A stretch of DNA of 64,000 nt from positions 1-64,000 of the forward strand of contig JAGXAM010000015.1 in the NCBI GenBank assembly GCA_019075905.1. The letters are read 5' to 3'. Of this stretch, positions 52,006-61,529 are shown piece by piece. Numbering within the stretch: position 1 is the first letter of the stretch; each line of letters begins with the position of its first letter. The translations under genes were made by a program, and so were the position numbers. Source of the DNA: Hyphomicrobiales bacterium. GTDB taxonomy: Bacteria; Pseudomonadota; Alphaproteobacteria; Rhizobiales; Beijerinckiaceae. The notes under the pieces were generated by a model. The model was not told where the DNA came from. It worked only from the letters and a program-made list of their open reading frames with translations, and made no database searches.

Positions 52006-53823
52006 TCAGCCTTGCAGGGCGCTGGCGCCAGTATCAAATTGCAGGCGCGCCAGCCGGGCATAAAGACCATCCTGGCGCACCAGGCTCTCGTGCGTGCCCT
52101 GTTCGACGATGCGTCCGCCGTCGAGCACCAGAATGCGCCTGGCGCGCAAAACGGTCGCCAGACGATGGGCAATGACCAGCGTCGTGCGCCCGGCCATGAC
52201 GCCTTCCAGTGCCTGCTGCACCAACTGCTCGTTTTCGGCGTCGAGGGCGGAGGTGGCTTCATCGAGCAACAGCACGCTGGCGTCCTTGAGAATGGCGCGG
52301 GCCAGGGCGAGGCGCTGGCGCTGTCCGCCCGAAAGGGTGATGCCGCGCTCGCCGATCAGCGTTTCATAGCCATCGGGCAGGGCCTCGATAAAACCGGCCG
52401 CGGCCGCGCGGGTGGCAGCATCACGCACCGCCGCCATGGAAGCGCCGGGGGAACCATAACGGATGTTCTCGGCAATGGTGGTGCCGAAGATCACCGGTTC
52501 TTGCGACACCAGCGCAAACGCGGCGCGCAGATTATCCGGCTCCAGCTGGTTGATGTTGATGCCATCGAGCCGGATGACGCCGGTGGCCGGGTCATAGAAG
52601 CGCAGCAGCAATTGCAGCACGGTCGATTTGCCGGCTCCCGAGGGCCCGACCAGAGCCACACTCTCTCCGGGGCTGACCGAGAAGGACAAGCCATGCAGCG
52701 CGGCTTCATCGGGCCTTGTCGGATAGGCGAAGGACACATCCTCAAACACGATCTCGCCGCGCGGCCTTGCAAGGCTCAACACCGGACGATGGGCGATGAT
52801 GCCGGGCCTGACGCTGAGAATGTCAGCGAGCCTTCCGGCCGCGCCGGCGGCGGCGGTGAGTTCGTTCCAGACTTCGCTGAGCTGGCCCAGTGACGAGGCG
52901 CCGAGCACGGCATAGAGCAGGAATTGCGACAATTGGCCGGCGGACATGGCGCCATCGAGCACGTCATGGGCGCCAAACCACAGCACGCCAACCACGCTGC
53001 TGAAGGCGACGAAAATCGCCACCGCCGTCAGGATGGCGCGGGCCTGCAGGGCAAGGCGCGCGGCTTCATAGGCCTCGCGCACGGCTTCGCCGAAGCGCGC
53101 CACGGTGCGTTGTTCCTCGCCATAGGCCTGCATGGTCTTGACGGCGCCGAGATGTTCCGAGGCGAGGGCGGTGGCTTCGGCAAGGCGATCCTGCGCCCGG
53201 CGGGCCCGGCGGCCGACGCCGCGCCCCGAGGCGACCAGCGGCACGACAATCACCACGATGGCGACGAGGGTGAGCGCCGAAAGATGCGGGCTCGAATAGA
53301 TCATCAGCGCGATGGCGCCGATGAAGAGGAAAAAATTCCGCAGGGCGACCGAAGCCGAAGAGCCGAAGGTGGCCTTGAGCTGCGTTGTATCGGCGGTCAG
53401 CCGCGAGACCAGCTCGCCGGTTTTGGCGCTGTCGTAAAATCTGGCATCGAGCGAGGCGAGATGGGCAAAAACCGCCTTGCGCAGATCCGCCACCACCCGC
53501 TCGCCGATGGTCATGACCAGATAATAGCGCAGGCCGGATGCCATCGCGAGCGCGCCGACCACAATTATGAGGCCGATAAATGTGGCATTGATGGCACCCG
53601 CATGGGCGGGTGCAAAGCCGATGTCGATGACACGGCGCACGGCGACCGGCACCACCAGGGTCGCGGCCGAGGCCAGCACCAGCGCGCCCAGAGCCGCGAG
53701 AATGCGGCCGTGATAGTTGCGCAGGAACGGCAGCAAGGGCGCCAGCGCTGCGAGCGGGTTGCGCCGGGCGACCTTGGTTCTGTCCGAGGCGTGCGTCGCT
53801 GTTTCAGTATTGGTCAGTGTCAT
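52006..53823 (-). CDS. ABC exporter, fused permease and ATPase (MsbA/multidrug type)
   Basis: 605 residues from ATG 53823. Six-helix membrane domain (about 30-320) followed by an ATPase domain with Walker A GPSGAGKST, signature LSGGQRQRLALARAI, Walker B VLLLDEATSALD and switch VIAHRLATV. A half-transporter that dimerises; resembles the lipid-A/peptide exporter branch common in Hyphomicrobiales, and the substrate is not inferable. Not clearly linked in operon to the tol genes. Confidence 0.88.
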   Translation of the reverse strand: MTLTNTETATHASDRTKVARRNPLAALAPLLPFLRNYHGRILAALGALVLASAATLVVPVAVRRVIDIGFAPAHAGAINATFIGLIIVVGALAMASGLRYYLVMTIGERVVADLRKAVFAHLASLDARFYDSAKTGELVSRLTADTTQLKATFGSSASVALRNFFLFIGAIALMIYSSPHLSALTLVAIVVIVVPLVASGRGVGRRARRAQDRLAEATALASEHLGAVKTMQAYGEEQRTVARFGEAVREAYEAARLALQARAILTAVAIFVAFSSVVGVLWFGAHDVLDGAMSAGQLSQFLLYAVLGASSLGQLSEVWNELTAAAGAAGRLADILSVRPGIIAHRPVLSLARPRGEIVFEDVSFAYPTRPDEAALHGLSFSVSPGESVALVGPSGAGKSTVLQLLLRFYDPATGVIRLDGININQLEPDNLRAAFALVSQEPVIFGTTIAENIRYGSPGASMAAVRDAATRAAAAGFIEALPDGYETLIGERGITLSGGQRQRLALARAILKDASVLLLDEATSALDAENEQLVQQALEGVMAGRTTLVIAHRLATVLRARRILVLDGGRIVEQGTHESLVRQDGLYARLARLQFDTGASALQG

Positions 53824-53892
53824 GATGCCCGCCTTATAAGCATGCACGCGCCGCAAAAGCGAGCGGCGGATTGGCGCAGTGCTGTGGCCGCC

Positions 53893-55308
53893 TCACAGGC
53901 GATAGGCGGCCTTGGCCATGCTGCCGGCCAGCGCCACCACCAGGCGCGCGGCTTCATCTTCCTCCATGCGGTGGGTCGTCACCATCTGCGCCAGCGTCGC
54001 GCAATCGACCCGTCTTGCGACATCGTGGCGGGCAGGGATTGACAGATAGGCGCGGGTATCGTCGTTGAAGCCGACGGTATTGGCAAAGCCTGCGGTCTCG
54101 ATCGCCTGCTGGCGGAACCTGGTCATGCCTTCGACGGAATCATGGAACCACCACGGCGGGCCAAGGCGCAGGGCCGGATAATGGCCGGCGAGCGGCGCCA
54201 GTTCGCGCGCATAGACGGTTTCATCGAGCGTGAACAGGATGATCGTGAGCGATGCCTCATTGCCAAAGCGGTCAAGCAGCGGCTTGAGGGCATGGACATA
54301 ATCGGTGCGGGTCGGCATATCGGCGCCCATATCGCGGCCGAAGGTGTTGTAAATCAAAGGATTGTGGTTTCGCATGGCGCCTGAGTGGATTTGCATGACC
54401 ATGCCATCGGCGAGGCTCATGGCCGCCATTTCCGTGAGCATCTGGGCGCGGAACAATTCGGCATCGGCGGCGCTGGCCTGGCCATGCTTCACCCTGTCAT
54501 AGAGAGCCGAGGCTTCCCTGCCGGCCAAATCAGCGGTCAGGGCGGTGGGATGGCCGTGGTCGGTGGCGGTGGCACCATGAGCGCGGAAAAACGCCCGGCG
54601 GATGCGGTGGGCCTCAAGATAGCCGGCATAGGTGCCGGTGTCGCACCCGGTGAGCTCGCCGAACTGGCGCAGATTGTCGGCAAAGCCGGCGAAATCGGGG
54701 TCTACCACCGGATCGGGGCGGTAGGTGGTGACGATGCGGCCTTTCCAGCCGGATGTGCGCAGGGCGGCGTGGCTGGCGAGCGCATCGAGCGGGCTTTCGG
54801 TGGTGGCAATGACGTCGATGTTGAAGCGCTCGAACAAGGCGCGCGGGCGAAATTCGGGACTGGCGAGTTTTTCGGCGATGACATCATAGGCGCGGTCGGC
54901 GGTGCTGGCGGACAGGCGCTGGTCGATGTTGAACAAGGTGGCAAAGACATGATCAAGCCAAAGGCGTGTCGGTGTGCCGGCAAACAGATGATAATGTTCG
55001 GCAAAACGCCGCCAGATCTTGCGCGGATCGGTTTCGACCGGGCCGCGGTCGCGGCGCGTCAGGCCGAGCTCTTCCAGCTTCACGCCCTGGCTGTAAAGCA
55101 TGCGGAAGATATAATGGTCCGGCTTGACCAGCAGAGTTGCCGGATCGGGAAAGGCCTCGTTTTCAGCAAACCAGCGCGGATCGGTGTGGCCATGCGGCGA
55201 AACGATCGGCAGGCGCTCGACCAGCGCATAGAGCTGGCGCGCTACGGCGCGGGTGGCAGCATCGGCGGGAAACAGGCGATCAGGGTGAAGCACCAGCGGT
55301 TGGGACAT
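53893..55308 (-). CDS. uxaC: Glucuronate isomerase UxaC
   Basis: 471 residues from ATG 55308 (MSQPLVLHPDRLFP); AAGGAAA precedes it. Interconverts glucuronate/fructuronate and galacturonate/tagaturonate in hexuronate breakdown. Seen: SPHGHTDPRWFAENEAF near the N-terminus (metal-binding H-x-H) and GDMGADMPTRTDYVHALKPLLDRFGNE-type family sequence. No uxuA/uxuB, transporter or regulator gene is beside it, so the route is completed elsewhere or the enzyme has another use. Confidence 0.92.
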   Translation of the reverse strand: MSQPLVLHPDRLFPADAATRAVARQLYALVERLPIVSPHGHTDPRWFAENEAFPDPATLLVKPDHYIFRMLYSQGVKLEELGLTRRDRGPVETDPRKIWRRFAEHYHLFAGTPTRLWLDHVFATLFNIDQRLSASTADRAYDVIAEKLASPEFRPRALFERFNIDVIATTESPLDALASHAALRTSGWKGRIVTTYRPDPVVDPDFAGFADNLRQFGELTGCDTGTYAGYLEAHRIRRAFFRAHGATATDHGHPTALTADLAGREASALYDRVKHGQASAADAELFRAQMLTEMAAMSLADGMVMQIHSGAMRNHNPLIYNTFGRDMGADMPTRTDYVHALKPLLDRFGNEASLTIILFTLDETVYARELAPLAGHYPALRLGPPWWFHDSVEGMTRFRQQAIETAGFANTVGFNDDTRAYLSIPARHDVARRVDCATLAQMVTTHRMEEDEAARLVVALAGSMAKAAYRL

Positions 55309-55484
55309 GCGCGTTTCCTTGACAGATGCGGGTGAAGTGCATTTGTCTGCTTTAATGCCAGCCGCCCGGCGCGGCAAGGCGCAGTTGGTGCCCGCATGGC
55401 GGCGGGCACATTTTGGCGTGGATGCCGGTATGTGGCATGGCGAGGCGGTTTCCCCTCGGGCGCAGGCTCTGTTAGGATCGTCTC

Positions 55485-58463
55485 ATGACTGACATTTCCG
55501 CTCCCGTGCAGCCTGGCGACCATGTTTTTCTGGTTGATGGCTCGTCCTTTGTGTTTCGCGCCTGGTTCCAGTCGATGCGGCAGGACCCGAAATATAATTT
55601 CCGCTCCGACCGACTGCCCAATGGTGCCGTGCGGTTGTTTTGCAACAAATTGTTCCAGTTCGTGCGGGATGGCGCCGCCGGGATCAAGCCGACGCATCTT
55701 GCCATCATTTTCGACAAGTCTGAAAATTCGTTCCGGCGGGCGATCTATCCGGAATACAAAGCGCACCGGCCTGATCCGCCCGCCGATCTCGTGCCTCAAT
55801 TTCCGCTGATGCGCGCCGCCGTGCGGGCGTTTTCGCTGATCCCCATCGAGCAGGATACTTATGAGGCCGATGATCTCATCGCCACCTATGCCCGTCAGGC
55901 ACGCGCGCGCGGCGCCGATGTGCTGATCGTCTCGGCCGACAAGGATCTGATGCAGCTGGTGGGTGATGGCATCGCCATGTATGATCCTGCCTCGGGCGAG
56001 CGCGAGGAGCGGCGTATCGGCCCGGCCGAAGTCATGGCCTATTTCGGCGTCGGTGCCGAAAGGGTGGTCGAGGTGCAGGCGCTGGCGGGCGATGCCTCCG
56101 ACAATGTGCCGGGGGCCCCGGGCATTGGCATCAAGACCGCCGCCCAGCTCATCAATGATTATGGCGATCTCGAAACCTTGCTGGCGCGCGCCCATGAGAT
56201 CAAGCAACCCAAGAAGCGCGAGACGCTGACCGATCCCGCCGTTGTCGAGAAAATCCGCATTTCCCGCCAGCTCGTGCAACTGGTGGAAGATGTGGCACTG
56301 GCGGTGCCGCTCGATGATTTGCGGCTGATCGCGCCGGAACCGCAGCCGCTGATCGGGTTCTTCAAGGCGATGGAATTTTCGACTTTGGCGCGGCGGGCGG
56401 CGGATATTTATGGCTGCGATCTCGCCGAGGTCGTGCCTGATGCCACGGTCGCCGGCGCCAATGGCTGGCAGGATCGCAATGGCGCGCCCAAGCCGCAGGC
56501 CGAAGCTGTTGCCGAGGCCCCAGCCCCTGAAGCGGATGCGAATGCGGGCATGACCCCGCAAGCCTTGGCGGCGGCACGTGTCGCCGCTGCCAAGGCAGAA
56601 GTGCTTGATCGCAGCCGCTATGAAACCGTGCAGGATATCGAGACGCTGGCGCGTTGGGTGCAGGGCGCCATGGAGGAGGGGGTGGTCGCGGTCGATACCG
56701 AAACCAGTTCGCTCGATCCGATGCAGGCGGAACTTGTGGGGATTTCACTGGCGCTGCCGGGCGGGCGGGCCTGTTATATCCCGCTAGCGCATCGCGCTTC
56801 GGCGACCAGCGACCTGTTTCAGGGCCGCGAGCTGGTGGCCGGGCAGCTTGCCGCCGCAGTGGTTCTGCAGGCGCTGAAGCCGATGCTGGAAGCGCCATCG
56901 GTGCTGAAAATCGCCCAGAACATGAAATATGACTGGCTGATGTTCGTGCGCCAAGGCATCGAGGTGGCGCCCTTCGATGACACCATGCTGCTGTCCTATG
57001 TGCTCGATGCCGGCGCCGGGGGCGATGGCCATGGCATGGATGCGCTGAGTGTCAAATATCTCGGGCACCAGCCGATTGCCTACAAGGAGGTGACCGGCAC
57101 GGGCAAGGCGGCGATTTCCTTTGCTCAGGTGCCCCTCGATGCGGCCACCGCCTATGCGGCGGAAGATGCCGATGTGACGCTGCGGCTGTGGAAGGTGCTG
57201 AAGCCGCGCCTCGTCGCCGAGGGCATGACCACGGTTTATGAGACGCTGGAGCGGGCCATGCCGACGGTGCTGGCGCTCATGGAGCGGCGCGGGATTTCCA
57301 TCGACCGGGCGATGCTGTCGCGCCTGTCTGGCGAATTTGCGCAGGATATGGCGCGCCTCGAAGCAGAAATCCATGAACTTGCCGGCGAGAGCTTCAACCT
57401 CGGTTCGCCCAAGCAGCTCGGCGACATTCTTTTTGGCAAAATGGGGCTGCCCGGCGCCAAAAAGACGCCGACCGGCGCATGGTCGACCTCGGCCAGCGTG
57501 CTCGATGATCTGGCCGCGGAAGGCAATGTCTTTGCCGCGCGCCTGCTCGACTGGCGCCAGCTTGCCAAGCTGAAATCGACCTACAGCGATGCCTTGCCGA
57601 CATTTTTGAACCCGGAAACCGGGCGGGTGCATACTTCCTATGCACTTGCATCGACGACCACCGGCCGGTTGTCCTCGAGCGACCCCAACCTGCAGAACAT
57701 CCCGGTGCGCAATGAATCCGGGCGGCGGATCCGGCGCGCCTTTGTGGCGGCACCGGGTCACAAGCTGATATCAGCCGATTATTCGCAGATCGAATTGCGC
57801 ATCCTGGCGCATGTGGCCGAGATCCCGCAGCTTGTCCGGGCTTTTGCCGAAGGTCTCGATATTCACGCCATGACGGCTTCGGAAATGTTCGGCGTGCCGA
57901 TGAAAGACATGCCCTCCGACGTGCGCCGTCGCGCCAAGGCGATCAATTTCGGCATTATTTACGGGATTTCCGCGTTCGGCCTCGCCAATCAGCTTGGCAT
58001 ATCGCGCGAGGAGGCCGGCGCCTATATCAAGAAATATTTCGAGCGCTTTCCCGGCATTCGCGATTATATGGATGCGATGCGCAAGCAGGCGCGGGCGCAG
58101 GGCTTCGTGACCACGATATTCGGGCGCAAGTGCCATTATCCGCGCATTAATTCCGGCAACCCGTCGGAGCGCGCCTTCAATGAGCGTGCGGCGATCAATG
58201 CGCCCATTCAGGGTTCGGCCGCCGATATCATCCGCCGCGCCATGATCCGCATGGACGATGCACTTGCATCAAACAAGCTGCGGGCACTCATGCTTTTGCA
58301 AGTTCATGACGAACTGGTGTTCGAGGTGCCGGAGGGCGAGATCGAGGCCACCATCGCCACGGCACGGGAGGTCATGGTCAATGCGGCGCTGCCGGCGTTG
58401 GCCTTGCGCGTGCCTTTGCAGGTGGATGCACGCGCCGCCGCCAATTGGGACGAAGCGCATTAG
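55485..58463 (+). CDS. polA: DNA polymerase I
   Basis: 992 residues with all three activities. 5'-3' exonuclease (residues 1-290, GDHVFLVDGSSFVFRAW, VSADKDLMQL, GDASDNVPG), proofreading 3'-5' exonuclease with intact DTETSSLD, AQNMKYD and YAAEDAD motifs (about 400-590), and polymerase with SADYSQIELRILAH, RRRAKAINFGIIYG and QVHDELVFE. Repairs and processes Okazaki fragments. Imperfect copies of its last codons follow the stop (see repeat). Confidence 0.97.
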   Translation: MTDISAPVQPGDHVFLVDGSSFVFRAWFQSMRQDPKYNFRSDRLPNGAVRLFCNKLFQFVRDGAAGIKPTHLAIIFDKSENSFRRAIYPEYKAHRPDPPADLVPQFPLMRAAVRAFSLIPIEQDTYEADDLIATYARQARARGADVLIVSADKDLMQLVGDGIAMYDPASGEREERRIGPAEVMAYFGVGAERVVEVQALAGDASDNVPGAPGIGIKTAAQLINDYGDLETLLARAHEIKQPKKRETLTDPAVVEKIRISRQLVQLVEDVALAVPLDDLRLIAPEPQPLIGFFKAMEFSTLARRAADIYGCDLAEVVPDATVAGANGWQDRNGAPKPQAEAVAEAPAPEADANAGMTPQALAAARVAAAKAEVLDRSRYETVQDIETLARWVQGAMEEGVVAVDTETSSLDPMQAELVGISLALPGGRACYIPLAHRASATSDLFQGRELVAGQLAAAVVLQALKPMLEAPSVLKIAQNMKYDWLMFVRQGIEVAPFDDTMLLSYVLDAGAGGDGHGMDALSVKYLGHQPIAYKEVTGTGKAAISFAQVPLDAATAYAAEDADVTLRLWKVLKPRLVAEGMTTVYETLERAMPTVLALMERRGISIDRAMLSRLSGEFAQDMARLEAEIHELAGESFNLGSPKQLGDILFGKMGLPGAKKTPTGAWSTSASVLDDLAAEGNVFAARLLDWRQLAKLKSTYSDALPTFLNPETGRVHTSYALASTTTGRLSSSDPNLQNIPVRNESGRRIRRAFVAAPGHKLISADYSQIELRILAHVAEIPQLVRAFAEGLDIHAMTASEMFGVPMKDMPSDVRRRAKAINFGIIYGISAFGLANQLGISREEAGAYIKKYFERFPGIRDYMDAMRKQARAQGFVTTIFGRKCHYPRINSGNPSERAFNERAAINAPIQGSAADIIRRAMIRMDDALASNKLRALMLLQVHDELVFEVPEGEIEATIATAREVMVNAALPALALRVPLQVDARAAANWDEAH

Positions 58464-58500
58464 GGCTGGGATGAAGCGCATCCGGGGCGGGATGAAGCCG
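58446..58500. repeat. 2.6 imperfect tandem copies of the polA terminal codons
   Basis: A 21-22-base unit starting TGGGAcGAAGCGCAT occurs at 58446 (the last polA codons W-D-E-A-H plus stop), again at 58467 and partly at about 58488. The copies after the stop keep the same WDEAH/RDEA coding sense in their own frame, which looks like recent slippage duplication at the gene end. Confidence 0.6.
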
Positions 58501-58520
58501 CCAGCGATGCAAGCAAAGCG

Positions 58521-58543
58521 CCGGGCGCGCAGGAGGCGCCCGG
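58521..58543. terminator. Hairpin between convergent polA and carD
   Basis: CCGGGCGC (58521-58528) and GCGCCCGG (58536-58543) form a perfect 8-base-pair stem with loop gcaggag, 10 bases from the carD stop and 58 bases after polA. Without a T-run it is only a probable shared terminator. Confidence 0.5.
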
Positions 58544-58552
58544 TAGCCGGCC

Positions 58553-59257
58553 TCAGGCCGCTTCTTCGACTTCGCCCTCGATTTCCGCTTCCAGAGCCGC
58601 CTCGTCGGTGCCGCGCTCGCCTTCCGCCGCCGTCTTGCTGGTGCGGCGCGGGCTCTTTTGCAATTGCGCCTCGATCAACTGCGTGGCTTCGGTGTCGGTG
58701 ACATCGTGAGCCGCGGCAACTTCGCGCACCACGCGGTCCAGCGCAGCCTCATAAAGCTGGCGTTCGGAATAGGATTGCTCGGGCTGCGTTTCCGAGCGGT
58801 AAAGATCGCGCACCACTTCGCAGACCTGGACGAGATCGCCGGAATTGATCTTTGATTCGTATTCCTGCGCGCGGCGCGACCACATGGTGCGCTTGATGCG
58901 CGCCCGGCCCGCCAGCGTTTCCATCGCCCGTTTCATCACCGCCGGTTCGGCGAGCTTGCGCATGCCGACTGCCGTCGCCTTGGGCGTCGGCACTTTCAGC
59001 ACCATCTTGTCCTTGATGAAGTAAATGACGAACAATTCCAGCTTGAAACCGGCAACCACCTGTTCCTCGATCGCCTTGATCTCGCCAACGCCATGCGCCG
59101 GATAGACGATCAGCTCGCCAACCTTGAAGCCACCGCGCGTCACGGCAGGCTTGGCAGCGGCCTTGGTGGCCGCGGCAGGCTTGCGACGCGGCGGATTGGC
59201 CCCCGTTTCGCTGATTGCCGAAGCGAGGGTCTCAACGTCAGAATTATCCATGGTCAT
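58553..59257 (-). CDS. carD: CarD-type RNA-polymerase-binding regulator
   Basis: About 234 residues from ATG 59257 (TGAGG 10 bases upstream; a TTG 3 codons earlier is an alternative). An alanine/lysine-rich N-terminal extension (about 1-45) precedes the CarD/TRCF RNAP-interacting Tudor-like domain (FKVGELIVYPAHGVGEI) and a helical DNA-binding domain with SRRAQEYESKINSGDLVQVCEVVRDLY in pieces; the tail is acidic (EAEIEGEVEE). CarD stabilises open promoter complexes at rRNA and other promoters. A sigma-70 promoter is visible upstream. Confidence 0.92.
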   Translation of the reverse strand: MTMDNSDVETLASAISETGANPPRRKPAAATKAAAKPAVTRGGFKVGELIVYPAHGVGEIKAIEEQVVAGFKLELFVIYFIKDKMVLKVPTPKATAVGMRKLAEPAVMKRAMETLAGRARIKRTMWSRRAQEYESKINSGDLVQVCEVVRDLYRSETQPEQSYSERQLYEAALDRVVREVAAAHDVTDTEATQLIEAQLQKSPRRTSKTAAEGERGTDEAALEAEIEGEVEEAA

Positions 59258-59556
59258 GTTACGCAAACCTCAGGGAGGATGTCGGTGGCCCCGTTTTGGC
59301 GGCAGCGATACCCAATGCCAACCGATATCACAGCATCCACTAAAGGGTTGCTGCATCGGCAATTTTCCTGAAAAGGCAGGAAATGGGATCAGCCGAGGCC
59401 GGACAGGAACCATCCAACTCGTTAAAAAATCGTATACCACAAGATTCCGCAAAAATCAAAGGGAAACGGCGATTCTGCGGTGCCGACCCTTGACGATGCT
59501 TAACGGTGGCTGACCAAATCGCCACGTATTTGCCCGGGTATGATTCTATCGCCTCG
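59258..59556. other. Intergenic region between carD and fdxA
   Basis: About 300 bases separate the carD start from the fdxA stop on the same strand. It contains the carD promoter and a leader of roughly 165 bases. No further gene is visible. Confidence 0.6.
59431..59459 (-). promoter_or_regulatory. Sigma-70 promoter of carD
   Basis: On the minus strand TTGATT (59459-59454), 17 bases, TATACG (59436-59431), with an AT-rich start region beyond. Spacing is ideal. It would give a leader of about 165 bases, long enough for additional control. Confidence 0.6.
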
Positions 59557-59895
59557 TCAGTCGCCTTCCCCGGGCTTGTCCGAGAAATATTGCTTCAGCT
59601 TGTCGGGCTTGCCGTCAAATTCCTTGGCATCGGCCGGTGCGTCGCGCTTGATGGTGATATTGGGCCACGATTTGGCCATGTCACTGTTGAGCTTCAGCCA
59701 TGATTCAAGGCCCGGCTCGGTATCCGGCTTGATAGCTTCGGCCGGGCATTCAGGCTCGCATACGCCGCAATCAATGCACTCGTCCGGGTGGATAACCAGC
59801 ATGTTCTCGCCTTCGTAGAAGCAGTCTACAGGGCATACTTCAACGCAGTCCATATATTTGCACTTGATACAGTTTTCGACGACAACATAGGTCAT
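59557..59895 (-). CDS. fdxA: Seven-iron ferredoxin FdxA
   Basis: 112 residues. Two cluster motifs, [14 protein letters not shown] and [12 protein letters not shown], bind one [3Fe-4S] and one [4Fe-4S] cluster; the C-terminal extension [15 protein letters not shown] is typical of FdxA. Cytoplasmic electron carrier. 298 bases upstream of carD on the same strand; the two are usually near each other in Rhizobiales. Confidence 0.95.
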   Translation of the reverse strand: MTYVVVENCIKCKYMDCVEVCPVDCFYEGENMLVIHPDECIDCGVCEPECPAEAIKPDTEPGLESWLKLNSDMAKSWPNITIKRDAPADAKEFDGKPDKLKQYFSDKPGEGD

Positions 59896-60032
59896 GGGGC
59901 CAGGTCTCCGCGAGCGGCGGTATTACTATCGCTGGCGTCCTGCTATCGCGTTAGCGCTGTGCATGCAAGGGGCAAGGCGGGCGTGCCGGGCGTGGCACAA
60001 GCGGCCACGCAACAAGGCGGCAGGACCCTTGA

Positions 60033-61364
60033 TCAACTGCGCTTGTAGTTGCGAAGTTTGTAATAAATGGTCTTGGCCAGTTCGCGCGTCCACCTTTGCA
60101 TGTGTTCCAGCGCGGCATGCAGGGCAAAGCCCCGGGTCTGGTAAGTCTGCATCGAAATCAGGGCGTCGGTGATGGCGATGCGGTCGCGCCAGATGTGGTT
60201 GATCATCGGATGGTTGGGGATGGCGGCCGAATCCGTCAGCTGTACGCCGGCCTCAGCCAGCTGGGTGCGCGTGAAATCCATCAGCAGCTGCACGCCGGGT
60301 GAAGATGCGCCATAATCCTCTTCAAAAGTGATCTTCCACAGCCAGGCACAATCGCGGTCACGCAGCGTTATGCCCATGGCGACGGGCTTGCCATCGAGGC
60401 GCAAGGCATCGATCCGGCATTTGCCGTCGCGCGCCAGCAGCCTTGTCAAGGTGCGCAAAAAGGTGCTGTTGCCGGGATCATTGAGAAAGGCCGTGCCGCG
60501 CTCGCCCTTCCAGCCAGCAGCTTCCAGCGCCATAAATTCCTCTGTCGCGGCGCGAACCTCATCGGGTCGCCGCGCCGAAGTATAGCTCAAGGTGCCTTGA
60601 TCGCTCAGCCGGTTGCGCTGGCGGCGCAATTCGCGGCGCTTCTTGGAAGACAAGGTGTTCAGGAACGGATCGCCAGCGCTCTCGCCCTTCAGCAGGGCGG
60701 CGCGCTCATGCTGGTCAAATTCCCTCGTCTCGCGGCCGGTCAGCGCGGTGCGGGTGCGCAGCAGGCCGACAACGGGGCCATCACCACGCAATTTGCGAAA
60801 CATCAGGCCGACCGTCTTGCCGTTCTGACGGCGCAACCAGTCGAGCATCAGGTCGATGGTCTCGATGGCATGTTCGCGGTCGACCAGCGGCGTGCCGAGC
60901 GCGGCAAAATCATGCAGCCAGTTTTCGGCAAACTGGCGGCCGGTCAGGGTGCGGCGGTAGTGAAACGGCAGCAGGCCGCACAACCTTGCGCGCTCACCGC
61001 CAGTTTCATCCCAGACCAGCAGAAACTGTGGACGCTTGGCGACGGCAAGATGCAGGGCGGCGGGCAGGGCGAAGCAGGGGTCATAAAAGGCATTGGCCTC
61101 CATCGCGCGCTCGGCGAGCGCCATCCAGGCATCAAAATGCATGGCCGCCGCCTGATAATTGACAGCTTCGACGAGGTAGCGCTGGTCGGCAGCGACATAA
61201 TGCCAGCCATTGCCGGTCTGGCGCGGCGCAATGCGCGATTCACCGTCGACCGGCGCGCGTATGCCGACGACCTTGCCGGGGATCGGCGGTTGCCACGCGG
61301 CAGTCCCAAACCATTCGGGCACATTCAACACGGCATTGGCTCCAAATGTCCTGTGATCCGTCAA
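60033..61364 (-). CDS. CelD/BcsL-like GNAT acyltransferase
   Basis: 443 residues from a TTG start at 61364; this start is uncertain. The central to C-terminal region (about 230-400) is a GNAT fold of the kind labelled 'acetyltransferase involved in cellulose biosynthesis, CelD/BcsL', with a basic segment SSKKRRELRRQRNRL and AMGITLRDRDCAWLWKITFEE. No signal peptide. No cellulose synthase gene is near. Because the neighbours include an osmoregulated glucan protein, a role in modifying an envelope polysaccharide is plausible but inferred. Confidence 0.78.
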   Translation of the reverse strand: MTDHRTFGANAVLNVPEWFGTAAWQPPIPGKVVGIRAPVDGESRIAPRQTGNGWHYVAADQRYLVEAVNYQAAAMHFDAWMALAERAMEANAFYDPCFALPAALHLAVAKRPQFLLVWDETGGERARLCGLLPFHYRRTLTGRQFAENWLHDFAALGTPLVDREHAIETIDLMLDWLRRQNGKTVGLMFRKLRGDGPVVGLLRTRTALTGRETREFDQHERAALLKGESAGDPFLNTLSSKKRRELRRQRNRLSDQGTLSYTSARRPDEVRAATEEFMALEAAGWKGERGTAFLNDPGNSTFLRTLTRLLARDGKCRIDALRLDGKPVAMGITLRDRDCAWLWKITFEEDYGASSPGVQLLMDFTRTQLAEAGVQLTDSAAIPNHPMINHIWRDRIAITDALISMQTYQTRGFALHAALEHMQRWTRELAKTIYYKLRNYKRS

Positions 61365-61529
61365 AAGGCCTCAGGAAACGCCCGGCTTGTCCCAATGCGG
61401 CACCCGAAACTTGCTCTCGGGTACCGCTCACAGGCGGGTTACAAGTTCTGGGCCAAACATCGCTGGTGCTTGTTGCGTGCCCCGACAACAGCTAAAGCCA
61501 TGAGGGCAATTCAGCACGGAAGCTTACGA

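Noticed and set aside
60597-61529. Upstream extension that would make the OpgD/G protein 836 residues
   Set aside because: The extension is antisense to the CelD-like gene and lies before a clear Tat signal; it is just an open frame without similarity.
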